Source: Chitinophagaceae bacterium
GTDB lineage: Bacteria; Bacteroidota; Bacteroidia; Chitinophagales; Chitinophagaceae
Direction of reading: 5' to 3'
Assembly: GCA_016787065.1 (NCBI GenBank)
Contig: JAEUVD010000006.1
Location: 1 to 64,000, forward strand
Length of the DNA: 64,000 nucleotides
Position 1 is the stretch's first letter, and each line of letters begins with the position of its first letter. The notes below the pieces were generated by a model. It ran no database searches. It worked only from the letters and a program-made list of their open reading frames with translations, and was not told where the DNA came from. Below, piece after piece: positions 53,952 to 63,400 of this stretch. The position numbers were made by a program, and so were the translations under genes.

Positions 53952-54397
53952 TGTTGAATCGATATCTGCTAACACTTGCAGCCTTTTTGATTGCTTCAAG
54001 TTGTTTTGCACAAAAAGTATTACAATCGGTTACCATTAAACAAAATGGTTGTAAAGGAACTTGTCCGATGTACAACATAACCATAAACAAAGACGGTTCT
54101 GTTATTTATGAAGGGAAGCGCTACTGCGATAGTATTGGAACTTACAAAATGAATATTGGAAGTAAAAATGCTAAAGCCATTTTGATCAAGTTAGAGAAGA
54201 ACAAAATTCTATCACTACCCGATTCATATCCAATGAAAATTGCTGATCTTCCTAGCTTTTCCTATCAAGTGAATACTAAAACCAAAGAGAAATCAATAAT
54301 TCGAGCTAATTACGGTCCTAAATTTCTTTCAACAACAAAAAAAGATGTAGAGGCCCTCATCAAAAAGTATAAATGGATTAAACAAGATGTATCATGA
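53951..54397 (+). CDS. DUF6438-domain secreted protein
   Basis: A 148-residue exported protein (signal ending SSCFA). The domain core SVTIKQNGCKGTCPMYNITINKDG, with a C-x-x-x-C pair, followed by VIYEGKRYC and FSYQVNTKTKEKSI, identifies DUF6438, a family of unknown function common in Bacteroidota. Its start overlaps the protease stop by 1 nt and its stop overlaps the IscA-like start by 4 nt (ATGA), so translation is coupled along this run. Confidence 0.85.
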   Translation: MLNRYLLTLAAFLIASSCFAQKVLQSVTIKQNGCKGTCPMYNITINKDGSVIYEGKRYCDSIGTYKMNIGSKNAKAILIKLEKNKILSLPDSYPMKIADLPSFSYQVNTKTKEKSIIRANYGPKFLSTTKKDVEALIKKYKWIKQDVS

Positions 54398-54738
54398 TAA
54401 CTGAAGTACAAACACATCCGGTGCTCTTCACTCAAGGAGCCATTGAAGAACTTAAACGCATTGCGGCAAGCAAAGAATCAACTGATCAAGTGCTCCGTGT
54501 TGGTGTTAAGGGTGGAGGTTGTAGTGGTATGACCTATGTGTTAGAATACGATACAAAAAGCGATACCGATTATCAATTTGAAGTGGATGGATTGCAAGTA
54601 ATAATTAACCCAGCTCATGAAATATATTTAATGGGCATGGAAGTGGCCTTTGAAGGTGGATTGAATTCTCGTGGCTTCACATTTAAAAACCCAAATGCCA
54701 GCAGTACCTGTGGTTGCGGAACCAGCTTCGCTGTTTAA
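54394..54738 (+). CDS. IscA/HesB-family iron-sulfur carrier
   Basis: A 114-residue A-type carrier. The three conserved cysteines are in VKGGGCSGMTYVLEYD and near the C-terminus in SSTCGCGTSF. The body (LFTQGAIEELKRIAASKE) fits the family. It delivers Fe-S clusters to apo-enzymes; candidate clients in this window include IspH. It is sandwiched between secreted-protein genes and rnr. ErpA, IscA or SufA cannot be told apart by sequence alone. Confidence 0.93.
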   Translation: MITEVQTHPVLFTQGAIEELKRIAASKESTDQVLRVGVKGGGCSGMTYVLEYDTKSDTDYQFEVDGLQVIINPAHEIYLMGMEVAFEGGLNSRGFTFKNPNASSTCGCGTSFAV

Positions 54739-54748
54739 ATTATAATCA

Positions 54749-56695
54749 TTGGCAAAAAGCAGAACAAGGAAAAGCGGAAAAACAACATTCAATCCGGGAG
54801 TACAAGGAATATTAGATGTATCACGCCATGGCATGGGCTACGTAACGGTACCCAACATGACCGTTGATATTGTGGTAAAAAAAGAAAATCTTAAGGATGC
54901 CATGCAAGGCGATACCGTTGAGGTTCATATTTTTAAAATAAGCCCTGTATCCAAGCGTCCGGAAGGAGTAATTTCCAAAGTTATTAAACGTGGTCAACAA
55001 GAATTAATTGGAACCGTAGATAAGCAAATGAACTTTGCTTTTGTGATACCCGACAATAAAAGTTTTACGAAAGATATTTTTGTTCCTGAACGAAATGCCG
55101 GTGCAATTAAAACGGGCGATCGCGTAATTGTGCGTATAACAGATTGGAATCCGAAAATGAAAAATCCGGAAGGTATTATTGTTGATGTGCTTAATGATGA
55201 ACGTCAGAGCGACATTGCCATGAAACAGATTTTACTTGAAAATGGATTTAATTTAGAATTTCCAACGGAGGTTCTGCAAGAACTAGCTGCCCTATCCACA
55301 GAAATTAGTGAAGAAGAAATTAGTAAGCGAAACGATTTACGTGAAACCTTTACCTTAACGATAGATCCGCATGATGCTAAGGATTTTGATGATGCGATAT
55401 CGTTTAGAACGTTAAGCGATAAAAAAGTAGAAATAGGTGTTCATATTGCGGATGTATCCCATTATGTACAACCTGGAACAGCGTTAGATCAGGAGGCCTT
55501 TCAACGCGCCACATCGGTGTATTTGCCCGACCGTGTGTTGCCAATGCTTCCGGAGAAAATATCCAATGAACTATGTTCTTTACGTCCGAAAGAAGACAAA
55601 CTCACCTTCTCCGTGATTTACGTTATGGACCAAAAAGGAACTATCGTTGAAGAATGGATGGGTAAAACCATTATTCATTCTAACCATCGATTTACCTATG
55701 AAGAAGTTCAAGAAATAATTGAAACCAAAGAAGGCCTTTATAAAGAAGAAATTCTCTTTCTGAATAACCTTTCACAATCACTTCGAAAAAAACGATTCAA
55801 ACAAGGAGCCATCAATTTTGCTTCAGAAGAAGTACGATTTAAATTAGATGAACATCATGTTCCTATTGAGGTGGTAGTGAAAGAAAGTAAAGAATGTCAT
55901 CAGTTGATTGAAGAACTTATGCTTCTGGCGAATAAAAGTATTGCTCTTTTTGTAAGTAAGCAACAGAAAAATAATCAGCCGGTTCCATTTCCATATCGAA
56001 TTCATGATACTCCTGATTTAGACAAGTTGTTAGTTTTTTCTGAATTTGCGAAAAACTATGGCTATCACTTCGATTTAAAAACACCGTTAAGTATTGCTCG
56101 GTCGTTTAATGACATGGTAAAGGATTCGGAAGTACATCCTGAGCATAAAGTACTTCAAGCATTAGGTATTCGAACGATGGCAAAAGCTGTTTATGCTACA
56201 GAAAATATTGGCCATTATGGTTTAGCCTTCGAACATTATTGTCATTTCACCTCCCCTATTCGTCGATATCCGGATGTGCTTGTGCATCGCGTATTATTGC
56301 AATGTTTAGAACGTCAAATTCATCCGCTTCAAAACATGAATGACCTTTGCATTCATTGCAGTGAGAAAGAACGAAAAGCCATGGAAGCAGAACGCGACGG
56401 CAATAAATACAAACAAGTAGAATTTATTCAGAAACATGTAGGCGAGGAATTTGAAGCTGTAATAACCGGCGTTACTTCGTTTGGTATTTGGGCACAAACT
56501 ACAGCACATCGATGTGAAGGCTTTATTGGTATTCAACAATTATTAGAAAAGGATGATTTTGTTTTCATTGAAGAAAAGTATGCTTTAGTTGGACGACGAA
56601 GTAAACGACAAATTCAAATCGGACAATTTATTAAAGTACAAGTTGCGGCTGCAAATTTGGTAAAACGGCAAATTGATTTTGTTTTGATTTCTTAG
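54749..56695 (+). CDS. rnr: Ribonuclease R
   Basis: A 648-residue RNB-family 3'-5' exoribonuclease. The start is a TTG (LAKSRTRKSGK) 10 nt after the upstream stop. Two OB cold-shock-like domains occupy ~15-150. The RNB catalytic motif DPHDAKDFDDAISF near 208-221 supplies the Mg-binding Asp residues. HFTSPIRRYPDVLVHRVL lies near 500, and the S1 domain GEEFEAVITGVTSFGIWAQ starts near 565. It degrades structured RNA and trims rRNA. It is somewhat shorter than E. coli RNase R, lacking the long basic tail. Its stop overlaps the converging DUF2071 stop by 4 nt. Confidence 0.95.
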   Translation: MAKSRTRKSGKTTFNPGVQGILDVSRHGMGYVTVPNMTVDIVVKKENLKDAMQGDTVEVHIFKISPVSKRPEGVISKVIKRGQQELIGTVDKQMNFAFVIPDNKSFTKDIFVPERNAGAIKTGDRVIVRITDWNPKMKNPEGIIVDVLNDERQSDIAMKQILLENGFNLEFPTEVLQELAALSTEISEEEISKRNDLRETFTLTIDPHDAKDFDDAISFRTLSDKKVEIGVHIADVSHYVQPGTALDQEAFQRATSVYLPDRVLPMLPEKISNELCSLRPKEDKLTFSVIYVMDQKGTIVEEWMGKTIIHSNHRFTYEEVQEIIETKEGLYKEEILFLNNLSQSLRKKRFKQGAINFASEEVRFKLDEHHVPIEVVVKESKECHQLIEELMLLANKSIALFVSKQQKNNQPVPFPYRIHDTPDLDKLLVFSEFAKNYGYHFDLKTPLSIARSFNDMVKDSEVHPEHKVLQALGIRTMAKAVYATENIGHYGLAFEHYCHFTSPIRRYPDVLVHRVLLQCLERQIHPLQNMNDLCIHCSEKERKAMEAERDGNKYKQVEFIQKHVGEEFEAVITGVTSFGIWAQTTAHRCEGFIGIQQLLEKDDFVFIEEKYALVGRRSKRQIQIGQFIKVQVAAANLVKRQIDFVLIS

Positions 56696-57411
56696 GTGCC
56701 AGTAATCCATTTACCTTTTTTTACACCTATGGCTGAACCTTCAGCAAGAAAAACAGAATGTGGCTGCATGTTATTTAGGAAAGCAAAATCGGAACCATAC
56801 ACCTCTTCAAAATTAAGCGCTAACGAAAATGATTGAATAGGATAAACTTCCCATCGTGGATGCTCCACTTCATATTCGGAAGTTCGATCGTGTACTTTGG
56901 TGTAACCCCAATAATGTTCGGAAATAAACTCTTCTTCTGAACCGGGTTCAATAGGTTTGCTATCAGGAGATGCAATCACCTTCATATGATGCCAATGTTT
57001 CTTCTTCCATGAATACGCAATTTCTAGTTGATGATTCCGTTCGATCCATTCATGGTGCATGGGTAAACATAAATAATGCTCTTTGTACAAGATATTAGCA
57101 ATCCAACTTATTAGTGGTTTAGGTACTATTTCATTCACGAAAACAACACCGCGCTTCCATGCTTCTCCATCTTTATAGCGAACATAAAATCGAAGGTTAA
57201 CTTCTTCAAAATTCACATGCCAAGGAACTCGAATACCTTTTACTTGGGTATTTTGAAACATGAAGCCAACAAGACTAACATAACATTTTCCATCCCAAAA
57301 ATCGAGTTCTGTATGGCGAGGTACATAATTAGTTAGCACCTGAGGGTCTATTACATAATTCATCATCACCAACTTCCGCCATGCTGCCTTCAAAAAATAT
57401 CCTGAACCCAT
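56692..57411 (-). CDS. DUF2071/YqjF-family protein
   Basis: A 239-residue cytosolic protein: FLKAAWRKLVMMNYVIDPQVLTNYVPRHTELDFWDGKCYVSLVGFMF at the start and NLRFYVRYKDG, FVNEIVPKPLISWIANILYKE and EYEVEHPRWEVYP later, as in the acetoacetate-decarboxylase-like DUF2071 family. Function unknown. It begins 11 bp after the stop of the giant adhesin gene, so it is probably the last gene of that transcript. Confidence 0.88.
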   Translation of the reverse strand: MGSGYFLKAAWRKLVMMNYVIDPQVLTNYVPRHTELDFWDGKCYVSLVGFMFQNTQVKGIRVPWHVNFEEVNLRFYVRYKDGEAWKRGVVFVNEIVPKPLISWIANILYKEHYLCLPMHHEWIERNHQLEIAYSWKKKHWHHMKVIASPDSKPIEPGSEEEFISEHYWGYTKVHDRTSEYEVEHPRWEVYPIQSFSLALNFEEVYGSDFAFLNNMQPHSVFLAEGSAIGVKKGKWITGT

Positions 57412-57422
57412 TTTAACGTGTT

Positions 57423-60400
57423 TTACGGCATAACGGTAACATCACCTTTTTTAATATAAGTGTTACCGTCGGTTAAGCACTTATATCGGAAGATGTAGTA
57501 GTATGTATTTCCGTCAACAATTTTACCTCCATCACGTCCATCCCAACTGCGTCTAAAATCAGGTGTCGACCAAACTCGGTTACCCCAACGGTTATAAATT
57601 GCAAATTGAATAAGCTCAATACCTGCGCTGGTAACTACTCTGAATACATCGTTTACGCCATCATTATTCGGACTGAACGCATTCGGTACAAAAACCTCTT
57701 CGCAACATGGTCCCGGTTCGATATACACGGTATCGGTTTGTTTACATCCTCGCGCATCTATAACATCCACAAAATAATATCCAAAATATAAACCGGTTGC
57801 AGTTTCAGAAGTTTGAATTGGTACGGTACTCCATGAATATGCATATGGTGGAGTACCATTTTCAACATTCACTTTGGCCCATCCTTCCGTACCCGTTCCG
57901 AAGCAACCCAAGTTATTTTTATCAATACTTAAACTCATCAAACTACCCGGCGGGTTCACTTCAACAACGGTATCTTTTAAACATCCTTTATAATCTTTGA
58001 TTGTGATGGTATAAATACCCGCTTCTAAATCATTAAAGACACCAAACTTATTAATTCGAATGTAAGGACGAAGGATATAGGTATAATCACCATTTCCACC
58101 CATAGCAGTTATTATAATTCTTCCATTTTTATTTTCACCACATTCCGCAGATTTAATATCAATGGCTAAAAAGTCGATCGGATCTGGTTCAGTTAAATTA
58201 ATTATGGAATCACGTAAACAACCCAATTGATCATTTACGGATAAGGTATAAGTTGCAGCCGACAAACCGGTAAACAATCCATTCGTAGAGGAAAGTCCAC
58301 CATTCAATTGATAATACAACGTGCCTGAACCACCGGTTGCAAAGGCATGAATTTTCCCATCGATATCGCCATGACAAGTTGGCGATGTTAATACAATGGA
58401 ATCAAAAACAATAGCAGGATTTTGGTTAATAAATACCGTGCTACTTGCCGTGCAACCATTGCCATCGGTAGCGGTGATGGTGTATGTGTTAGAACTTAAA
58501 TTATCAAAAAATCCGGGTGCAGTAAACGTTCCAATTGCCGGGGCAAGCTGAAGTGTTTTAGGTCCTGTTCCTCCGTTAACACTTATCTGAAAATTGCCAT
58601 CGCTACCACCATAACAGGTTACATCTTTTTTAGAAATCAAATTAAATACAATAGCCGGTGGTTGATTTACGGTGAAAGGTCCTACACTCGAAGAACAACC
58701 ATTTGCATCGGTAACCGTCATGGTAAACGTACCTGCAGGAACATTGGTAAAATCACCAAGGTTATTTGTAATACCTCCCGGTTGTATGACATACGTAAAC
58801 GGCCCTGTTCCTCCGGTGATTGTTGTATAAACTTGACCGTTAGGAACACCAAAGCACGTGGCATCTACAACGGTATTCAATACAAAATTGATTGGTGAAG
58901 GTGTGAGGATAACCACGGTGGAAGATGCAGAACAATTCTTCACATCGGAAATGGTAACGGTATAAGTACCTGTTGGCAATCCATTAAAGAATCCGGTAGT
59001 ATTACTGCTACCCCCTGGCTGTAAGGTGAAGGTATAACCTCCGGGGTTACCGCCGGCGCCGGTAGCAGTAATGGTTCCATCCGAATTTCCGGCACATAAC
59101 ACATCGGTGTGATTCAGAGAGGCCAAAGCAATCGCTGCTGGATTTATAATAAAGATCGTCGTACTACTTGAACAAGCATGTGCATCAGTAACAACAAGCG
59201 TATAGGTTGAACCTGAAAGATTGGTAAAAATACCGGTTGTGTTGGATTGTCCGCCCGGTTGTAAGCTATACGTTAGCACACCACTACCACCTGTAGCTGT
59301 GGCGTTAATGCTTGCATCTTGTGTATTGTTGCAAGTTTCATCGGTATGAGTTACAGTTATAAATTGTAACACTGCCGGCGAATACACTGTAAGTTGCGTT
59401 GACGTTGAACAGCCATAAGCATCAATACCCGTAACGGTATAAGTACCTGCGGTAAGGTTAGTAAAATTACCTATGGTATTTACGATGTTGCCCGGTTGAA
59501 GGGTATAAGAAATAACACCGGTTCCTCCGTTAGCTACAACTTGAATACTACCATTTGCATCGCCAAAACAAAGTACTGAATCGGCAGTAGAAGTTACTAC
59601 TTGAACAGGAGTTGGCTCCGTTAAGTTAATGATGGTAGTAACGGTACAATTATTTAAATCGGTAACTGTTACGGTGTAATTAGTTGCTAACAGGTTTGAA
59701 TAATTTCCGGTTGTATTAGAAAGATTACCTGGCGTTAAGAGATAGGTTAATGTACCAAGACCTCCACTAGCTGAAACCTGAATGCTTCCATTCGATCCAC
59801 CAAAACAAGAAATATTTGTAGAGCTTAGAGATGAAATTATTGGTGCACTCGGAGGTAAAATAGTTTGTACTGCCGTTGCGGTACAACCATTCAAATCGGT
59901 AACTGTTATTGTAAATGTTCCACTCGACAAACCAAGTATAACATTGGATGATTGATTGGCTCCTCCAGCCGTGTACTGATAAGTTGGTGTTCCTCCGCTT
60001 GCAAAGACCGTGATGGTACCATCATTTCCTGGAATACAGGTTGGTGTGGTATATATACTTGAGTCTATTTGAACAAGGGTTGGTTGTGTTATAAGTATTG
60101 TGGAAGTTGCAATACAATTATTTACATCGGATACCTGAACGGTGTATGTTCCGGGTGTAATATTTGTAAACACATTCGAACTTTGTGGCGCACCACCATT
60201 TAAACTATATGAATAAGATGAAGTACCGCCTGATGCACTAGCTGTAATCGTGGAGGTTCCACCATTACACGCAATGTTGTTTGCACTTAACGTAAGTTGA
60301 ACCTGAGTAGGTTCTGTAATTTGAATAGTTGAAGTTGAAGTGCAATTATGAACATCTATAACCATTATGGTGTACGTTGCAGCTGGTAACCCTGAAAAGA

Positions 60401-63400
60401 TTGCATTACTTTGAAGGGCACCACCATTCAAACTATATTGATAAGGTTGTGTACCTCCGTTTGCATTTGCTGTAATGGCCGCAGTTCCACCATAACATGC
60501 AATACTAGTGGCTACTAACGAAGTAGTAAGTACGGCTGGCTCGTTGATCGTTGCTATAGAAGTAACCGTACATTGATTAACATCCGTAACGGTTATGGTA
60601 TAGGTATTCGCATTCAAGGATGCAAATACCCCGGAAGTATTGGAACTCGCCCCCGGGTTTAAAAGGTATGTGAGCGTTCCTAGTCCACCGGATGCAAAAG
60701 TGGTAATCGTTCCGTCTAATCCTGAAAAACAAGTTACATCGGTTACCAATATCGAATCTATTTGAGGAGCACTTGGTGAATTCAAGGTAATACTTTGGGT
60801 GATCGTACAACCATTTAAATCTGTAACGGTAATGGTATAGTTACCGGCTGCTAAGCCCGTTAAAATATTGGAAGCCTGGTTAGCACCCCCAGCAGAATAC
60901 ATATAGCTCGGTGTACCACCACTTGCGAAAACAATAACGGTACCGTCGTTGCCCGGTATGCAGGTTGGAGTTGTAAGTTGAACAGAGTCAAGTTGTAATA
61001 GTCCTGGTTGAATAATTGAAATGCTGGATGATGTTGTACAATTATTTGCATCCATTACTACAACGGTATAAACGCCGGGATTTAAGTTAGTAAAACTATT
61101 GGAAGATTGATACGCCGAACCATTCAAGCTATAAACTAAAGCACCTGTTCCACCGGAAGCATTCGCAGTTATTGTGGCACTACCTCCATTACAAGCAATT
61201 GTTGATGCCGAAAGATTTAGGGTTAGAACTGGAGGCTGTGAAATCGTAATATTAAATTGAGTGGAACAATTATTGCCATCGTAAACACCCACCGTATACG
61301 TACCTGCGGATAAGTTTGAATAAACATTATTGGTTTGAAATAAACTACCATTTAAACTATACTGATAGCTTGGCAATGTACCTCCGTTGGCGGTGATGGT
61401 TAAGGTAGAAGTTCCACCAAAACAAGCAAGCGGTGTTACCGAACCAGATGCTGTTAACTGCGTTGGTTCTACAACTTGAATTAAAGTAGATACAGAACAA
61501 TTATTAGCATCTGAAGCCACAACGGTATAACTACCTGCGCTGAGTGCTGAGAAAATACCCGTATTGTTTGATTGCAACCCTGGCTGCAAGGAATAGGTTA
61601 TGGTTCCAAAACCACCGGTAGCTGTAACTTGTAAGCCACCATCATTACCACCAAAACAACTTACCAGATTCGTGCTTACAGAAGCAATGGTTGGAGCGTT
61701 AGGTGCGTTGATGGTTATACTGGAAGTAGCAGTACAGCCATTCGCATCGGTAACAAGAATAGTATATGTAGATGGGGCTAATCCCGTAAGTACGTTCGAT
61801 AACTGATTACCTCCTCCTGAACTGTATTGATAGACCGTAGTACCTCCACTGGCATAAACTATAATACTTCCATCGTTACCCGGAATACAGGTGGGCGATG
61901 TTGTTTGTAATGAATCGATACTAAGCAAAGTAGGTTGAGAAATAGTTGTGCTTACTGTAACGGTACAATTATTCGCATCGATCACGGTGATGGTATAGCT
62001 TCCTGCTGCAATATATGCGAAGGTGGCACTACTTTGATAGCTGCCACCATTTAAACTATATTGATATGCTGGTGTTGCACCACTCACTGTTATTTGTAAG
62101 GTAGTAGTACCATTATAACATAAGATCGGAAGGGCACTTACACTTGCTGTTAATACGGATGGTTGATTGATAGTTACAATGGAACTAGCTGTACAATTAT
62201 TAGCGTCTTTTACACCTATCGTGTACGTTCCAGCTACTAAACCTGTAAATAGAGTGCCTGCTTGGTAAGCACCGCCATTTAAATTATATTGATAAGCAGT
62301 TAAACCTCCGTTTGCCGTGAGCGTTAATGTGGTAGTTCCTCCGTTACATGCAATAGATCCAGCTATTCCGGATACTGATAAAAGATTAGGCTGATTGATT
62401 TGTATGGATGTAGATACAGTACAGTTATTGGCATCTTGTGCAGTAATGGTATAAACACCGGCCGATAGATTTGTAAAACTACCGTTCGTTGTAACCATAT
62501 TGCCTGGTTGTAACGTATAGGTAATACTTCCAATCCCTCCACTCGCTGTTACTTGAAGAGTTCCATTGGATTCACCAAAACACAAAACATCGGTGCTAAC
62601 AACTGAGTTGTAAACAGGTGAATTTGGTGGTACAATTACCACGGATGAGGATTTGGTACAACCATTCGCATCTTTTACTACTACCGTATATGCTCCTGAT
62701 GCCAAACCTGTAAATTGAGATGATGTTTGCCATGTACCGCCAATGCTAAACGTATATCCTGAACTTCCTCCGGAAGCAAACACTTGTAAAGTAGCGTCAT
62801 TACCTGGTATACAAGTAGGCACTACCGTTTGAACTGAATCAATGACTAAGGCTGATGGTTCTGTAATAGTGATAACCGAGCTACTTGAACAATTATTGCC
62901 ATCTTTAACTACGATGGTATAGGTACCCGCTGTAATCGATGAATAGATATTACTTGTTTGAAAAGAAGCGTTATTCAAACTATAGGTGTACACCGTATTA
63001 CCTCCGGTAGCTGTGGCTACCAAGGTAATAGTACCACCATTACAAAGTATTGCATTGGCTGTTATTGTAAGCGTAACTTGAGACGGTTCATTTAAGGTAA
63101 CAAGTTGTGTTGCCGTGCAATTATTAATATCCTTTGAATAAACAGTGTAGGTTCCTGCTACTAAACCCGAAAATGTTGCACCGTTTTGATATGTACTTCC
63201 ATTTAAACTATATTGGTATGCAGGTACGCCACCGGTAGCCGTTGCGGTAATCGTTGTGGTTCCACCCTGACATGCTATCATTCCGGATGTTGCTGTTAGT
63301 TGTAATTGCGTTGGTTGGCTAATGTTAATTACGGTAGAGGCGGTGCAATTATTCGCATCTTTTACGGTTGCCGTGTAATTGCCCACTGCTATACCAGTAA

